This document shows positions 25,675 to 36,571 of a stretch of DNA of 64,000 bases, piece by piece. The stretch lies in the NCBI RefSeq assembly GCF_030580855.1, contig NZ_JAUQOP010000006.1, positions 62,001 through 126,000 of the forward strand, in the 5' to 3' direction. Numbering within the stretch: position 1 is the first letter of the stretch; every line of letters starts with the position of its first letter. The notes beneath the pieces were generated by a model. The model did not search any database. It was not told the origin of the DNA and saw only the letters and a program-made list of their open reading frames with translations. The position numbers and the translations under genes were made by a program. The stretch is from Pseudomonas citrullilanati (GTDB taxonomy: Bacteria; Pseudomonadota; Gammaproteobacteria; Pseudomonadales; Pseudomonadaceae).

Positions 25675-26463
25675 CTACACCCCTCGACGGGGCAGGACAA
25701 AACTCAGCAGAAACAACGCCGCCGCGCTGACCACGATCGACGGGCCGGCCGGGGTGTCCTTGAACCAGGAAAGGGCCAGCCCGCCGCAGACCGCGAGCAT
25801 GCCCAGCAGGCTCGCGCCCAGGGCCATCTGCTCCGGGGAGCGGGCGTGACGTTGTGCCGCAGCCGCCGGAATGATCAGCAATGAAGTGATCAGCAACACA
25901 CCGACGATCTTCATGGCCACGGCGATGACCACCGCAATCAGCAGCATCAGCGCCAGGCGCAACCCGGTCACGGGCAGGCCTTCGACCCGGGCCAGTTCCT
26001 CGTGCACGGTGACGGCCAGCAACGGTCGCCAGAGCCCAACCAGCAGCGCCAGCACCGCCGCGCTGCCCCCCAGGATCCACGACAGGTCCGTCGGACTGAT
26101 GGCCAGCAGGTCGCCGAACAGATAGGCCATCAGGTCGATGCGCACATCGTGCATGAAGCTCAGGACCACCAGCCCGAGGGACAAGGTGCTCGGCGCCAGG
26201 ATGCCCAGCAGCGTGTCGGACGCCAGGGGCTGGCGCTGTTGCAGGGTCACCAGCACCACCGCCAGCAGCAGGCAGCCAACGGTCACCGCCACTGCCGGGC
26301 TGACGTCCAGTAGAAAGCCCAAGGCCACGCCGAGCAACGCCGCGTGGGACAAGGTGTCGCCAAAATAGGCCATGCGCCGCCAGACCACGAATGAGCCCAG
26401 GGGCCCGGCCACTAGCGCGAGGGCCAGGCCTGCAAGCAGGGCGTACAACAGAAAATCAGCCAT
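25675..26463 (-). CDS. znuB: Zinc ABC transporter, permease
   Basis: This is the inner-membrane channel of the ZnuABC high-affinity zinc importer, with 262 residues and about eight hydrophobic helices. [20 protein letters not shown] near the N terminus and [21 protein letters not shown] are family signatures. [13 protein letters not shown] at 26463 is chosen over the start at 26508. It overlaps the znuC end by eight bases, so translation is coupled. Confidence 0.96.
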   Translation of the reverse strand: MADFLLYALLAGLALALVAGPLGSFVVWRRMAYFGDTLSHAALLGVALGFLLDVSPAVAVTVGCLLLAVVLVTLQQRQPLASDTLLGILAPSTLSLGLVVLSFMHDVRIDLMAYLFGDLLAISPTDLSWILGGSAAVLALLVGLWRPLLAVTVHEELARVEGLPVTGLRLALMLLIAVVIAVAMKIVGVLLITSLLIIPAAAAQRHARSPEQMALGASLLGMLAVCGGLALSWFKDTPAGPSIVVSAAALFLLSFVLPRRGV

Positions 26464-27238
26464 GCTTGCAGCCATCTCCATGGACATGGGGGGTAACCGG
26501 GGCGCCAATCACCACCGAGCCGTGCAGGTCGTGGGCGTGGTCATGGTGGTGGTGATAAATCGCCAGGCTTTGTGCGTTCTTTCCGAACAGCTCGACGAAA
26601 GCCGGGTCGCCGCTGACCTGCTCGGGGTGGCCGGAGCAGCAGACGTGGCGATTGAGGCAGACCACCTGGTCGGTGGTGCTCATCACCAGGTGCAGGTCAT
26701 GGGACACCATCAGCACGCCGCAACCGTGGCGGTCGCGCAGGCGGGTGATCAGGCTGTACAGCTCGGCCTGCCCTGCCACGTCGACCCCCTGGACCGGCTC
26801 GTCGAGTACCAGCAGCTCCGGTTCGCGCAACAGCGCCCGGGCCAGCAGCACCCGTTGCATCTCGCCGCCGGACACGCTTTGCACCGGGCTGTCGATGACC
26901 TGTTCGGCGCCGACTTCGGCGAGCGCCGCCAAGGCGCGCTCGCGGTCCACGCCGGGCACCAGGCGCAGGAAACGCAGGACCGACAACGGCAACGTCGGAT
27001 CGACGTGGAGTTTCTGCGGCATGTAGCCGATCCGCAGCTTCGGCTTGCGCCAGACGCTGCCGCTGTCGGGCTTGAGCAAGCCCAGCACGGCGCGCACCAG
27101 GGTCGTCTTGCCGGCGCCGTTGGGGCCGATCAGGGTCACGATCTGCCCGGGCTCGACGCTCAGGTGGATGTCATCCAGCACGTTCTGCCCGGCGAATTTC
27201 ACGGCCACCTGTTCGAGGCGGATCAACGCGTTGCTCAT
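26456..27238 (-). CDS. znuC: Zinc ABC transporter, ATP-binding protein with His-rich tail
   Basis: This is the ATPase of the zinc importer, about 260 residues from [15 protein letters not shown]. It has Walker [10 protein letters not shown], signature [14 protein letters not shown], Walker [13 protein letters not shown] and a switch His in VSHDLHLVM. The C terminus is rich in histidine ([12 protein letters not shown], then [11 protein letters not shown]) and probably binds zinc. The start overlaps the zur stop as ATGA, so regulator and transporter are co-translated. The frame is open upstream to 27373, but that part is antisense-like. Confidence 0.96.
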   Translation of the reverse strand: MSNALIRLEQVAVKFAGQNVLDDIHLSVEPGQIVTLIGPNGAGKTTLVRAVLGLLKPDSGSVWRKPKLRIGYMPQKLHVDPTLPLSVLRFLRLVPGVDRERALAALAEVGAEQVIDSPVQSVSGGEMQRVLLARALLREPELLVLDEPVQGVDVAGQAELYSLITRLRDRHGCGVLMVSHDLHLVMSTTDQVVCLNRHVCCSGHPEQVSGDPAFVELFGKNAQSLAIYHHHHDHAHDLHGSVVIGAPVTPHVHGDGCKHG

Positions 27239-27720
27239 CAGGCCCCCTGGCAACCGGAGCAGAGGCCGACCACTTCGACGGTCTGGGTGTCGACCACGAA
27301 GCCTACGTCCCGGGCGCTGGCGATGATCGCATCGCTGATGGACTTCTGCTCCAGCTCGATGGCGGCGTGGCATTCGCGGCAGATCAGGAACTGGCCCTGG
27401 TGGGCGTGCTCCGGGTGGTTGCAGCCGACGAACGCGTTCAGCGAGGAAATGCGGTGCACCAGGCCGTTCTCCAGCAGGAAATCCAGCGCCCGATAAACGG
27501 TGGGCGGGGCGGCGCGGCGGCCGTCCTGTTCACTGAGCACCGCCAGGATGTCGTAGGCGCCCAGAGGCTTGTGGCTTTGCCAGACCAACTCCAGCACCCG
27601 GCGACGCAACGCCGTCAGGCGCAACCCCTGGCGCGCGCAGAGGGCATCGGCCTCGGACAGCGCGCTGTGCACGCAATGGGAGTGATCGTGGGGACGACTG
27701 GCAAGGGGTGTAATAGGCAT
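27238..27720 (-). CDS. zur: Zinc uptake regulator, Fur family
   Basis: Zur is a zinc-responsive repressor of 160 residues. The winged helix includes [26 protein letters not shown] and [18 protein letters not shown]. Structural zinc is bound by CREC (about residue 115) and CSGC (about residue 155), as in other Fur-family proteins. The N terminus has extra His residues. It heads zur-znuC-znuB and is divergent from znuA across 66 bp, so it probably controls both units. Confidence 0.95.
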   Translation of the reverse strand: MPITPLASRPHDHSHCVHSALSEADALCARQGLRLTALRRRVLELVWQSHKPLGAYDILAVLSEQDGRRAAPPTVYRALDFLLENGLVHRISSLNAFVGCNHPEHAHQGQFLICRECHAAIELEQKSISDAIIASARDVGFVVDTQTVEVVGLCSGCQGA

Positions 27721-27745
27721 GGGCAGCGACGAGTTCAGTGAGAGA

Positions 27746-27765
27746 CGTTATTATGTTACCCGTTC
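27746..27765. promoter_or_regulatory. Possible Zur-controlled site between zur and znuA
   Basis: The 66-bp divergent spacer is the only place for an operator of both units. It contains the AT-rich GTTATTATGTTAC, which loosely resembles the GTTATNNNATAAC symmetry of Zur boxes, with one half degenerate. This is a weak match. Confidence 0.3.
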
Positions 27766-27786
27766 TCGCCTCTTCGAGTGGTCATC

Positions 27787-28710
27787 GTGTCCCGATTTTT
27801 TTTGCTCTTTGTCGCTTTTTTCGCCAGTGCCCTGCTGATCGCCCCGGCCCAGGCCGAGGTCAAGGTCCTCACCAGCATCAAGCCGTTGCAGTTGATTGCC
27901 GCTGCCGTGCAGGACGGCGTGGGCGTGCCCGAGGTGCTGTTGCCGCCGGGCGCTTCGCCCCATCACTACGCACTGCGGCCGTCCGATGTGCGCAAGGTGC
28001 AATCGGTGGACCTGCTCTACTGGATTGGCCCCGACATGGAAGGTTTCCTGCCGCGGGTGTTGAACGGTCGTACGCTGCCTTCCGTTGCGCTGCAAGACCT
28101 GCCCGGGCTCAAGCTGCGGCATTTCGCCGAGGACAGCCATTCCCATACCGACGAAGACGGCGATGAGCACGACCATGATCATCGCCCTGGCACGATCGAC
28201 GCCCATTTGTGGCTTTCGCCACTCAATGCCCGGGTGATCGCCGCAAAAATGGCCGCTGACCTCAGCGCGGCCGATCCAGCCAACGCGGCCCGTTACCAAA
28301 GCAACCTCGCCGGTTTCAACCAACGTCTCGACGCGCTGGACACGCGCCTCAAGGCCCGTTTGGCCGGGGTCGCGGGCAAGCCGTATTTCGTCTTCCACGA
28401 AGCGTTCGACTATTTCGAAGACCACTATGGCCTCAAGCACGCCGGGGTGTTCGCCGTGGCGGCCGAGGTCCAGCCCGGCGCGCAGCACGTGGCGGCCATG
28501 CGCTCGCGCTTGCAGGCGGTGGGCAAGACGTGCGTCTTCAGCGAGCCGCCCCTGCGCCCGCGCCTGGCCGAAACCCTGGTGGCCGGGCTGCCGGTGAAGC
28601 TGGCGGAACTGGACGCGCTGGGTGGCTACACCCCGGCAACGGCGCAAGGGTATGAGCAATTGCTGGAAAAACTCGGCAATGACCTGGCGGGGTGCCTGGC
28701 CTCGCTGTAG
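27787..28710 (+). CDS. znuA: Zinc ABC transporter, periplasmic zinc-binding protein
   Basis: ZnuA captures zinc in the periplasm and hands it to ZnuB. After a signal peptide (RFFLLFVAFFASALLIAPAQA), the conserved metal ligands appear in GASPHHYALRP, in DAHLWLSP and in the distal EAFDYFEDHY. A His/Asp-rich loop (HSHTDEDGDEHDHDHR, about residues 115-130) is typical of ZnuA. The start is GTG, at 27787 or the in-frame 27778; the first gives the better signal peptide. Length is about 307 residues. Confidence 0.95.
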   Translation: MSRFFLLFVAFFASALLIAPAQAEVKVLTSIKPLQLIAAAVQDGVGVPEVLLPPGASPHHYALRPSDVRKVQSVDLLYWIGPDMEGFLPRVLNGRTLPSVALQDLPGLKLRHFAEDSHSHTDEDGDEHDHDHRPGTIDAHLWLSPLNARVIAAKMAADLSAADPANAARYQSNLAGFNQRLDALDTRLKARLAGVAGKPYFVFHEAFDYFEDHYGLKHAGVFAVAAEVQPGAQHVAAMRSRLQAVGKTCVFSEPPLRPRLAETLVAGLPVKLAELDALGGYTPATAQGYEQLLEKLGNDLAGCLASL

Positions 28711-28728
28711 GGCGAACCGCGCCAGCGG

Positions 28729-29040
28729 TCAGGGCTGGCGATCGAGCTTCTTGAGGAACACGGTCATTTCCTTCTCGGCCTGCTTGTCGCCATGGCCCCG
28801 GGCGGCGTCCAGCCCCTGTTCCCAAGCCTTGCGCGCCGCCGCGAAGTCGCCCTGGCCCTGATGCGCCTTGCCCAACAGCTTCCAGGCGGCCGAGTACCGG
28901 GGGTCGAGCTCGACGCAGCGTTGCAGGTGCCCGGCGGCACGGGAAAACTCGCCGAGGTCCAGGTAGCCTTTGCCAAGGCCGAAGCGCAGCAGCGGGTTAT
29001 CCACACCCTTGGCGAGCATTTTTTCCAGGGATTCGAGCAT
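28729..29040 (-). CDS. Small TPR-repeat protein
   Basis: The 103-residue cytoplasmic protein has about two TPR units: LRFGLGKGYLDLGEFSRAA, HLQRCVELDPRYSAAWKLLG and AHQGQGDFAAARKAWEQGL. Such proteins bind other proteins and have no catalytic function. MLESLEKMLAKG at 29040 is chosen as the start, because an upstream extension would read into REP DNA. It converges with znuA, 18 bp away. Confidence 0.85.
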   Translation of the reverse strand: MLESLEKMLAKGVDNPLLRFGLGKGYLDLGEFSRAAGHLQRCVELDPRYSAAWKLLGKAHQGQGDFAAARKAWEQGLDAARGHGDKQAEKEMTVFLKKLDRQP

Positions 29041-29093
29041 GGGGCATGTCCTTTTTGGCTGTTCCAGTGGCTGGCCTATTGAATGTGAGAGGG

Positions 29094-29159
29094 TTATCGC
29101 GAGCAGGCTCGCTCCCACACTCGATGGAGATCTCTGTGGGAGCGAGCCTGCCCGCGAAG
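29094..29159. repeat. Compact REP doublet
   Basis: TTATCGCGAGCAGGCTCGCT and GTGGGAGCGAGCCTGCCCGC are inverted REP copies separated by only about 13 bp. They lie between the TPR gene and the trkA 3' end, which is also a junction between blocks that are not neighbours in PAO1. Confidence 0.85.
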
Positions 29160-29189
29160 AGGGACAATCCTGTCATTACCCATGCGGGA

Positions 29190-30563
29190 TCAGAAAAAGC
29201 TCAACCCCACATGGAACAGCTTCTCCACATCGCGAATGTGTTTCTTGTCCACCAGGAACAGGATCACATGGTCGCCGGTCTGGATGCACAGATCGTCATG
29301 GGCGATCAGCACTTCTTCGTCACGGATGATGGCGCCAATGGTGGTGCCCGGCGGCAGGCCGATGTCGCGGATGGCCTTGCCGATCACTTTGCTGGACTTG
29401 GCATCGCCATGGGCGATCGCCTCGATGGCTTCGGCCGCGCCCCGGCGCAGGGAGTGCACGCTGACGATGTCGCCGCGCCGCACGTGCGCCAGCAAAGTGC
29501 CGATGGTCGCCAACTGCGGGCTGATGGCAATGTCGATGTCGCCGCCCTGGATCAGGTCGACATAGGCCGGGTTGTTGATGATGGTCATCACCTTCTTCGC
29601 CCCCAGGCGCTTGGCCAACAGGGACGACATGATGTTGGCTTCGTCGTCGTTGGTCAGTGCCAGGAAGATGTCGGCTTCGGCGATGTTCTCTTCCAGCAGC
29701 AGGTCGCGATCCGACGCACTGCCCTGCAGCACCACGGTGCTGTCGAGGGTGTCCGACAGGTAGCGGCAGCGGGCCGGGCTCATCTCGATGATCTTGACCT
29801 GGTATCGGCTCTCGATGGCCTCGGCCAGGCGCTCGCCGATCTGCCCGCCGCCGGCGATCACGATGCGCTTGTTGCGCTCGTCGAGGCGGCGCATTTCGCT
29901 CATCACCGCGCGAATATTCGCCTTGGCCGCGATGAAGAACACCTCGTCGTCCGCTTCGATCACCGTGTCGCCCTGGGGCAGGATCGGCCGGTCGCGGCGG
30001 AAGATCGCCGCCACCCGTGTCTCCACATTCGGCATGTGCTCGCGCAACTGGCGCAATTGCTGGCCCACCAGCGGGCCGCCATAGTAGGCCTTCACCGCCA
30101 CCAGTTGCGCCTTGCCTTCGGCGAAGTCGATCACCTGCAGCGCCCCCGGGTGCTCGATCAGGCGCTTGATGTAGTTGGTCACCACCTGCTCGGGGCTGAT
30201 CAGCACATCCACCGGGATCGCCTCGTTGTCGAACAGGTCGGCGCGGGTCAGGTAGGCCGCTTCGCGCACCCGGGCGATCTTGGTCGGGGTGTGGAACAAG
30301 GTGTGGGCGACCTGGCAGGCGACCATGTTGGTTTCATCGCTGTTGGTGACGGCCACGAGCATGTCGGCATCGTCGGCACCGGCCTGGCGCAATACCGTCG
30401 GCAACGAACCGCGGCCCTGCACCGTGCGGATGTCGAGGCGGTCGCCCAGGTCCCGCAGGCGCTCGCCGTCGGTGTCCACCACGGTGATGTCATTGGCCTC
30501 GCTGGCCAAGTGTTCCGCCAGCGAACCGCCGACCTGCCCTGCGCCGAGGATGATGATTTTCAT
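29190..30563 (-). CDS. trkA: Trk potassium uptake regulatory protein
   Basis: TrkA is the cytoplasmic NAD(H)-binding regulatory ring of the Trk potassium channel, with 457 residues. It is a tandem duplication: two RCK_N Rossmann folds ([14 protein letters not shown] at residue 7 and [14 protein letters not shown] near 240), each followed by an RCK_C domain. It is the last gene of the def-fmt-rsmB-trkA group, 24 bp after rsmB, as in PAO1. Confidence 0.97.
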   Translation of the reverse strand: MKIIILGAGQVGGSLAEHLASEANDITVVDTDGERLRDLGDRLDIRTVQGRGSLPTVLRQAGADDADMLVAVTNSDETNMVACQVAHTLFHTPTKIARVREAAYLTRADLFDNEAIPVDVLISPEQVVTNYIKRLIEHPGALQVIDFAEGKAQLVAVKAYYGGPLVGQQLRQLREHMPNVETRVAAIFRRDRPILPQGDTVIEADDEVFFIAAKANIRAVMSEMRRLDERNKRIVIAGGGQIGERLAEAIESRYQVKIIEMSPARCRYLSDTLDSTVVLQGSASDRDLLLEENIAEADIFLALTNDDEANIMSSLLAKRLGAKKVMTIINNPAYVDLIQGGDIDIAISPQLATIGTLLAHVRRGDIVSVHSLRRGAAEAIEAIAHGDAKSSKVIGKAIRDIGLPPGTTIGAIIRDEEVLIAHDDLCIQTGDHVILFLVDKKHIRDVEKLFHVGLSFF

Positions 30564-30587
30564 CCGCTCACTCCTTTCGAATCGGTC

Positions 30588-31898
30588 TTAACCGCGCGCG
30601 GCGGCGATCTTGATCAGCTTGGCGTAGTAGAACCCGTCGTGACCGCCCTCCTGGGCCAGCAACTGGCGGCCGTGGGGCTGCTTCAGGCCGGCCTGGGTGG
30701 CAATGTCCAGCTCCCGGGCGCCCGAGGTGCGGGCGAGGAAGGCGTCGATCACTTCGGTGTTCTCGGTCGGCAACGTCGAGCAGGTGGCGTACAGCAGGAT
30801 GCCGCCGACGTCGAGGGTTGGCCACAGGGCATCGAGCAGTTCGCCTTGCAGCGACGCCAGGGCGGCGATGTCGTCCGCCTGGCGGGTGAGCTTGATGTCC
30901 GGGTGGCGGCGGATCACTCCGGTGGCCGAGCACGGCGCGTCCAGCAGGATGCGCTGGAACGGCTTGCCGTCCCACCAGGCGCCGGTGTCGCGCCCATCGG
31001 CGGCAATGAGTTGGGCGGCCAGGCCCAGGCGCTCGAGGTTTTCCTTCACCCGCACCAGGCGCTTGGCTTCCAGGTCGACGGCCACCACGCCGGCCAGCTT
31101 CGGCTCGGCCTCGAGGATATGGCAGGTCTTGCCGCCCGGCGCACAGCAGGCGTCGAGCACCCGTTGACCGGGCGCCAGCTCCAGCAGGTCGGCGGCCAGT
31201 TGGGCGGCTTCGTCCTGGACGCTGATCCAGCCCTCGGAGAAGCCCGGCAGGGTGCGCACATCGCCCGGGGTTTCCAGGACGATGCCGTCGCGGCTGTACT
31301 GGCACGGGATGGCCGGGATGCCCGCCTCGCCCAGCAACGCCAGGTAGGCATCGCGGGTATGGTGACGGCGGTTGACCCGCAGGATCATCGGCGGGTGAGC
31401 ATTGTTGGCGGCGCAGATGGCTTCCCATTGCTCGGGCCAGAACGCTTTGAGGGATTTCTGTAACCAGCGCGGGTGAGCGGTGCGCACCACCGGGTCATGC
31501 TCCAGCTCGGCCAGCAGGGTTTCGCTTTCCCGTTGGGCGCGGCGCAACACGGCATTGAGCAGGGCCTTGGCCCAGGGCTTTTTCAGCTTGTCGGCGCAGC
31601 CCACGGTTTCGCCGATGGCGGCGTGGGCGGGAACGCGGCTGTAGAGCAGTTGATACAGGCCCACCAGCAACAGCGCCTCGACGTCCACGTCGGCACCCTT
31701 GAACGGTTTCTGCAACAGCTTGGCCGCCAGGGCCGACAGCCGCGGCTGCCAGCGGGCGGTGCCGAAGGCCAGGTCCTGGGTGAAGCCGCGGTCACGTTCT
31801 TCGACCTTGTCCAACTGGGTCGGCAGGGAACTGTTGAGCGAAGCTTTCCCGCTGAGCACGGCGGCGAGCGCCTTGGCGGCGGCCAGGCGCGGGTTCAT
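30588..31898 (-). CDS. rsmB: 16S rRNA (cytosine-967 C5) methyltransferase
   Basis: RsmB methylates C967 of 16S rRNA. The 436-residue protein has an N-terminal NusB-like RNA-binding domain (about 1-140) and a Rossmann methyltransferase domain. SAM is bound around [15 protein letters not shown]. The two conserved Cys are in [15 protein letters not shown] and [15 protein letters not shown]. Its ATG overlaps the fmt stop by four bases. Confidence 0.97.
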   Translation of the reverse strand: MNPRLAAAKALAAVLSGKASLNSSLPTQLDKVEERDRGFTQDLAFGTARWQPRLSALAAKLLQKPFKGADVDVEALLLVGLYQLLYSRVPAHAAIGETVGCADKLKKPWAKALLNAVLRRAQRESETLLAELEHDPVVRTAHPRWLQKSLKAFWPEQWEAICAANNAHPPMILRVNRRHHTRDAYLALLGEAGIPAIPCQYSRDGIVLETPGDVRTLPGFSEGWISVQDEAAQLAADLLELAPGQRVLDACCAPGGKTCHILEAEPKLAGVVAVDLEAKRLVRVKENLERLGLAAQLIAADGRDTGAWWDGKPFQRILLDAPCSATGVIRRHPDIKLTRQADDIAALASLQGELLDALWPTLDVGGILLYATCSTLPTENTEVIDAFLARTSGARELDIATQAGLKQPHGRQLLAQEGGHDGFYYAKLIKIAAARG

Positions 31899-32854
31899 GA
31901 GGCGTCCGCCGCTTGGCCCAGGACCGTGCCGACGGCAAATTTCTCACGGCGGCTGTTGAACAGGTCGCTGAAATTCAATGCCTTGCCTCCGGGCAATTGC
32001 AGGCGCGTCAGGCACAGCGCCTGCTCGCCGCAGGCTACGATGAGGCCGTCCTTGCTGGCACTGAGGATCTCACCCGGTGCGCCCTTCCCTTCGGCGTAAC
32101 TGGCCGCCAGCACCTTCAGGGCTTCGCCGTTCAAGGTGCTGTGGCAGATCGGCCAAGGGTTGAAGGCGCGCACCAGGCGCTCCAGCTCGACGGCTGGGCG
32201 GCTCCAGTCGATGCGAGCTTCGTCCTTGTTCAGTTTGTGCGCGTAGGTGGCCAGGCTGTCGTCCTGCACCTCGCCTTCCAGCGTGCCGGCGGCCAGGCCG
32301 GCAATGGCCTGGACCACGGCCGGCGGGCCGATCAGCGCGAGGCGGTCGTGCAGGCTGCCGCCGGTGTCTTCGGCGCTGATGGGGGTGCTGGCCTTGAGCA
32401 GCATCGGCCCGGTGTCCAGGCCGGCTTCCATGCGCATCACGGTCACGCCACTTTCTGCGTCACCTGCCTCCACGGCGCGCTGGATCGGCGCGGCTCCGCG
32501 CCAGCGCGGCAGCAGCGACGCATGGCTGTTGATGCAACCCAGGCGCGGGATGTCCAGCACCACTTGGGGCAGGATCAGGCCGTAGGCGACCACCACCATC
32601 AGGTCGGGCTTGAGCGCGGCCAGTTCGGCCTGGGCTTGCCCGTCGCGCAGGGTCGGCGGCTGCAAGACCTGGATGCCGTTCTCCACGGCCAACTGCTTGA
32701 CCGGGCTGGGCATCAGTTTCTGCCCGCGACCGGCCGGGCGATCCGGCTGGGTGTAGACCGCGACGATTTCATGCGGGCTGGCCAGCAGGGCCTTGAGGTG
32801 TTCGGCGGCAAATTCGGGGGTGCCGGCAAAGACGATGCGCAGTGGCTCAGTCAT
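31895..32854 (-). CDS. fmt: Methionyl-tRNA formyltransferase
   Basis: Fmt formylates initiator Met-tRNA using 10-formyl-tetrahydrofolate. Family features are [14 protein letters not shown] at the N terminus, the catalytic Asn-His-Asp set in [18 protein letters not shown] and in [11 protein letters not shown], and a C-terminal OB-like domain. It has 319 residues from MTEPLRIVF at 32854. A terminator-like hairpin separates it from def. Confidence 0.97.
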   Translation of the reverse strand: MTEPLRIVFAGTPEFAAEHLKALLASPHEIVAVYTQPDRPAGRGQKLMPSPVKQLAVENGIQVLQPPTLRDGQAQAELAALKPDLMVVVAYGLILPQVVLDIPRLGCINSHASLLPRWRGAAPIQRAVEAGDAESGVTVMRMEAGLDTGPMLLKASTPISAEDTGGSLHDRLALIGPPAVVQAIAGLAAGTLEGEVQDDSLATYAHKLNKDEARIDWSRPAVELERLVRAFNPWPICHSTLNGEALKVLAASYAEGKGAPGEILSASKDGLIVACGEQALCLTRLQLPGGKALNFSDLFNSRREKFAVGTVLGQAADAS

Positions 32855-32889
32855 GGGAGGCTCTCGGTTACAAAGCAGTCGCATAAAGA

Positions 32890-32916
32890 AAAAGGCTTGC
32901 CGTGGCAAGCCTTTGA
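32890..32916 (-). terminator. Terminator-like hairpin between def and fmt
   Basis: AAAGGCTTGC and GCAAGCCTTT form a 10-bp stem with a CGTG loop, followed by Ts on the minus strand. It lies 10 bases after the def stop. It may attenuate read-through from def into fmt or separate the two. Confidence 0.75.
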
Positions 32917-32925
32917 AGGAGGGCA

Positions 32926-33432
32926 TCAAGCATTCTGGCGATGAAGTTTTTCCAGTTTTTTCTTGATCCGGTCGCGCTTGAGGGTCGACAGGTAATCGAC
33001 GAACAACTTGCCGTTGAGGTGGTCACACTCGTGCTGGATGCACACCGCCAGCAAGCCTTCGGCGATCAGCTCGTAGGGTTGGCCGTCGCGGTCCAGGGCC
33101 TTGATCTTGACCTTCTGCGGGCGATCGACGTTCTCGTAGAAACCCGGCACCGAGAGGCAGCCTTCCTGGTATTGCTCCATCTCGTCGGTCAGGGTCTCGA
33201 ACTCGGGGTTGATGAACACCCGTGGCTCGCTACGGTCTTCGGAGAGGTCCATCACGACGATACGCTTGTGCACGTTGACCTGGGTCGCGGCGAGGCCGAT
33301 GCCGGGCGCCTCATACATTGTTTCAAACATGTCATCGACCAACTGACGCACTTCGTCGTCCACTACGGCCACCGGTTTGGCGATAGTGCGCAGGCGCGGG
33401 TCCGGGAATTCGAGAATGTTCAGAATGGCCAT
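32926..33432 (-). CDS. def: Peptide deformylase
   Basis: This metal-dependent enzyme removes the N-formyl group from new proteins. All three family motifs are visible: [17 protein letters not shown] and the metal-binding QHECDHLNG. The ORF extends to 33609, but [18 protein letters not shown] at 33432 is the conserved start (168 residues). It is divergent from the LysM gene. Confidence 0.97.
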   Translation of the reverse strand: MAILNILEFPDPRLRTIAKPVAVVDDEVRQLVDDMFETMYEAPGIGLAATQVNVHKRIVVMDLSEDRSEPRVFINPEFETLTDEMEQYQEGCLSVPGFYENVDRPQKVKIKALDRDGQPYELIAEGLLAVCIQHECDHLNGKLFVDYLSTLKRDRIKKKLEKLHRQNA

Positions 33433-33612
33433 AAGCTTGATAAATGCACGTGTGAGGTAAAGTCGGGTGGCTGGCCTGGCGTGTCTTGGGATGCAGGCTA
33501 CCGTTGTAAAACGTTGTTCCTGAACGCTGCCGCTTGAAGCAGGCGCCTGACGGAACGAGCCACGGGGGCTCTGGCGTTTTACGCGAACGCACATAATAAA
33601 GGGATTCACTGC

Positions 33613-34638
33613 ATGAGGAAATCACTACTCGCCCTGCTGCTCCTGGCCTCGGCCGGTATCGCGCACGGGCAAGTGCAACTTAGGGAAGGTTTTCCCCAGC
33701 AATACACGGTGGTGGCGGGGGACACGCTGTGGGACATTTCCGGCAAATACCTGCGCGAGCCGTGGCAGTGGCCAGAGCTCTGGCAGGCCAATCCCCAGGT
33801 CGAGAACCCCAACCTGATCTATCCTGGCGACACGCTGTCGCTGATCTACGTCGACGGCCAGCCGCGCCTGACCCTCAGCCGCGGCGCTTCGCGGGGCACC
33901 ATCAAGCTGTCGCCGCGGGTGCGCAGCTCGCCGGTGGCCGATGCCATCCCGAGCATTCCCCTGCAAGCCATCAACAGTTTCCTGCTGAGCAACCGCATCG
34001 TCGATCGGGTCGAGGACTTCGACAAGGCGCCCTACATCGTCGCCGGCAATGCCGAACGGGTCCTCAGCGGCGCCGGCGACCGGGTCTTCGCCCGCGGCAC
34101 CTTCGACCCGAACGAGACGGCGTATGGCATCTTCCGCCAGGGCAAGGTCTACACCGACCCCGAGACCAAGGCATTCCTGGGCATCAACGCCGATGACATC
34201 GGTGGCGGCGAGGTGGTGGCCAGCGAGGGCGACGTCACCACCCTCGTGCTTCAGCGCACCACCCAGGAAGTGCGCCTGGGTGACCGCCTGTTCAGCGGCG
34301 AGGGCCGCTCGATCAACTCGACCTTCATGCCCAGCGCACCGAAATCGCCCGTCAACGGGGTCATCCTCGACGTGCCCCGGGGCGTCACCCAGATCGGCGC
34401 GCTGGATGTGGTGACCCTGAACAAGGGCCGTCGCGACGGGCTCGTCGAGGGCAACGTGCTGGCCGTGATGAAGACCGGCGAAACCGTGCGCGACCGTATC
34501 ACCGGTCAACCGGTGAAAATCCCCGACGAACAGGCCGGCCTGCTGATGGTATTCCGCACCTACGACAAGCTCAGCTATGGCCTGGTGCTGTACGCCTCGC
34601 GGTCGTTGGCGGTGCTCGACAAGGTCCGTAACCCATAA
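33613..34638 (+). CDS. LysM-domain secreted protein (PA0020-like)
   Basis: The 341-residue product has a signal peptide ([19 protein letters not shown]) and an N-terminal LysM domain ([17 protein letters not shown] to [15 protein letters not shown], residues about 30-80) that binds peptidoglycan. A long beta-rich C-terminal region of unknown function includes [13 protein letters not shown] and [17 protein letters not shown]. It lies between def and dprA as in PAO1. A cell-wall role is likely but not shown. Confidence 0.92.
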   Translation: MRKSLLALLLLASAGIAHGQVQLREGFPQQYTVVAGDTLWDISGKYLREPWQWPELWQANPQVENPNLIYPGDTLSLIYVDGQPRLTLSRGASRGTIKLSPRVRSSPVADAIPSIPLQAINSFLLSNRIVDRVEDFDKAPYIVAGNAERVLSGAGDRVFARGTFDPNETAYGIFRQGKVYTDPETKAFLGINADDIGGGEVVASEGDVTTLVLQRTTQEVRLGDRLFSGEGRSINSTFMPSAPKSPVNGVILDVPRGVTQIGALDVVTLNKGRRDGLVEGNVLAVMKTGETVRDRITGQPVKIPDEQAGLLMVFRTYDKLSYGLVLYASRSLAVLDKVRNP

Positions 34639-34718
34639 CGTGTCTCACAAGTTACCAACAGAGTTATCCACAGCTTGTTCCAGTTTGCGCGGGGCTTAAT
34701 ACGATCAAGGATGATCCG

Positions 34719-35813
34719 ATGTCATTGCCTGAACCTGCTCCGGTTTCCCCAGCGGAACTGGAGGCCCGGCTACGCCTGCACCGCTTGCCGGAGCTGGGAC
34801 CCAAACGTTTCATGACCCTGCTGCAAGCCTTTGGCTCGGCGTCCAAAGCCCTCAGCGCGCCGGCCAGTGCCTGGCGCGCGCTGGGCCTGCCCGTGGCGTG
34901 TGCCGAAGCCCGGCGCAACCCTGAAGTGCGCGATGGCGCCGCCCACGCGTTGGCCTGGCTAGAGCGTCCGGGCCAGCATTTGCTGATGTGGGACCAAGCC
35001 GACTACCCGGCCCTGCTGGCACAGATCAGCGACGCGCCGCCGCTGCTGTTCGTCGCCGGCGACGCCTCGATACTGGAAAAACCGCAGTTGGCGATGGTCG
35101 GCAGCCGCCGGGCTTCGCGACCGGGAATGGACACTGCGGCGGCGTTTTCCCGAAGCCTGGCCGGGGCCGGTTTTGTCATCACCAGTGGCCTGGCCCTGGG
35201 CATCGACGCGGCGGCGCATCAGGCGGCACTGGAGGTTGGCGGGCGTACCGTGGGCGTGCTGGGCACCGGCCTGGAAAATTTTTATCCACAGCGCAATCGC
35301 CGCCTGGCGGAGGCGATGATCGAACAGGGCAGCGCCGTGGTGTCGGAGTTTCCACTGGACGCCCCGCCCCATGCCAGCAACTTTCCGCGGCGCAACCGGA
35401 TCATCAGCGGCTTGTCCCTCGGCGTGCTGGTGGTGGAGGCCAGCGTCGCCAGCGGATCGCTGATCACCGCGCGCCTGGCAGCGGAACAGGGCCGCGAGGT
35501 CTACGCGATCCCTGGCTCGATCCACCACCCTGGCGCACGTGGCTGCCACCAGCTGATCCGTGACGGTGCCGCGTTGGTCGAGACGGTCGAGCACATCCTC
35601 GAAGCGTTACGCGGTTGGCAGCGGTTGCCCTTGGGGGCGGAACCCGCACCGGTGACCCATCCGCTGTTGCGTCTGCTCCATGCCGCGCCGCTGACCAGCG
35701 AGGCGCTGGCCGATGCCAGTGGCTGGGGCCTGTCCAAGGTGTTGGCGGCGTTGACAGAGCTGGAAATGGAGGGCCGCGCCATCTGCGACAGCGGGCGCTG
35801 GTTTGCCCGCTAG
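34719..35813 (+). CDS. dprA: DNA-processing protein DprA/Smf
   Basis: DprA binds incoming single-stranded DNA and loads RecA during transformation. The 364-residue protein has an N-terminal SAM-like region (HRLPELGPKRFMTLLQAFG), a Rossmann DNA-binding core (AMVGSRRASRPGMDTAAAFS, SGLALGIDAAAHQAAL, GSLITARLAAEQGREVYAIPG) and a C-terminal winged helix (LTSEALADASGWGLSKVLAAL). It is intact. Confidence 0.96.
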   Translation: MSLPEPAPVSPAELEARLRLHRLPELGPKRFMTLLQAFGSASKALSAPASAWRALGLPVACAEARRNPEVRDGAAHALAWLERPGQHLLMWDQADYPALLAQISDAPPLLFVAGDASILEKPQLAMVGSRRASRPGMDTAAAFSRSLAGAGFVITSGLALGIDAAAHQAALEVGGRTVGVLGTGLENFYPQRNRRLAEAMIEQGSAVVSEFPLDAPPHASNFPRRNRIISGLSLGVLVVEASVASGSLITARLAAEQGREVYAIPGSIHHPGARGCHQLIRDGAALVETVEHILEALRGWQRLPLGAEPAPVTHPLLRLLHAAPLTSEALADASGWGLSKVLAALTELEMEGRAICDSGRWFAR

Positions 35814-35874
35814 GTTTTATGGGGAAGATCGGTAAACTGCGCACAGCCTTATCTTGTGTTGCGGAGAATCTTTC

Positions 35875-36432
35875 ATGGTCAACAGTTGGCGTGTGCAACA
35901 AGCCGCGCGAGAAATTCGCGCCGGGGCGGTGATTGCCTATCCAACCGAAGCGGTCTGGGGCCTGGGGTGCGACCCGTGGAACGAAGAAGCGGTGGAGCGC
36001 CTGCTGGCGATCAAGTCGCGTCTGCCCGACAAAGGCCTGATCCTGGTGGCGGACAACATCCACCAGTTCGATTTCCTCTTCGAAGACTTCCCTGAAACGT
36101 GGATGGACCGCATGGCCAGCACCTGGCCAGGCCCCAATACCTGGCTGGTGCCGCACCAGAACTTGCTGCCGGAATGGATCACCGGTGTGCACGACACCGT
36201 CGCGCTACGGGTCAGCGATCACCCCACCGTGCGCGACCTGTGTTCCCTGGTCGGGCCGTTGGTGTCCACCTCGGCCAACCCCCAGGGCCGCCCGGCGGCG
36301 CGCACGCGGATTCGTGTCGAGCAGTATTTCCGCGGCCAGGTCGACCTGGTGCTGGGTGGCAACCTGGGCGGGCGCAAGAACCCCAGCGTGATCCGCGACC
36401 TGGCCACCGGCAAGGTGGTGCGGCCGGACTGA
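35875..36432 (+). CDS. tsaC: Threonylcarbamoyl-AMP synthase (YrdC/Sua5 family)
   Basis: TsaC makes threonylcarbamoyl-AMP for the t6A37 tRNA modification. It has 185 residues with a YrdC core: [19 protein letters not shown] and [17 protein letters not shown]. The start at 35875 ([11 protein letters not shown]) has GGAG at good distance. It ends just before a REP doublet. Confidence 0.96.
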   Translation: MVNSWRVQQAAREIRAGAVIAYPTEAVWGLGCDPWNEEAVERLLAIKSRLPDKGLILVADNIHQFDFLFEDFPETWMDRMASTWPGPNTWLVPHQNLLPEWITGVHDTVALRVSDHPTVRDLCSLVGPLVSTSANPQGRPAARTRIRVEQYFRGQVDLVLGGNLGGRKNPSVIRDLATGKVVRPD

Positions 36433-36468
36433 GCGCGAACATGAATGCCATGTTCGACGCAAAACGAG

Positions 36469-36559
36469 TGTGGGAGCGGGCTTGCCCGCGAAGACGCCAG
36501 CACATCCAACATCGATGCAAGCTGACCCGCCGCTTTCGCGGGCAAGCCCGCTCCCACAG
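36469..36559. repeat. REP doublet between tsaC and qor
   Basis: GTGGGAGCGGGCTTGCCCGC and GCGGGCAAGCCCGCTCCCAC are near-perfect inverted copies around a 50-bp centre. The centre contains ACATCGATGCAAGC, also present in the doublet after lpxL, so the two units share descent. Confidence 0.9.
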
Positions 36560-36571
36560 GTCTTACTCTGC

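Noticed and set aside
29046-31463. 805-codon plus-strand ORF
   Set aside because: It lies antisense to trkA and rsmB, whose family motifs are complete; high GC content keeps the opposite frame open.
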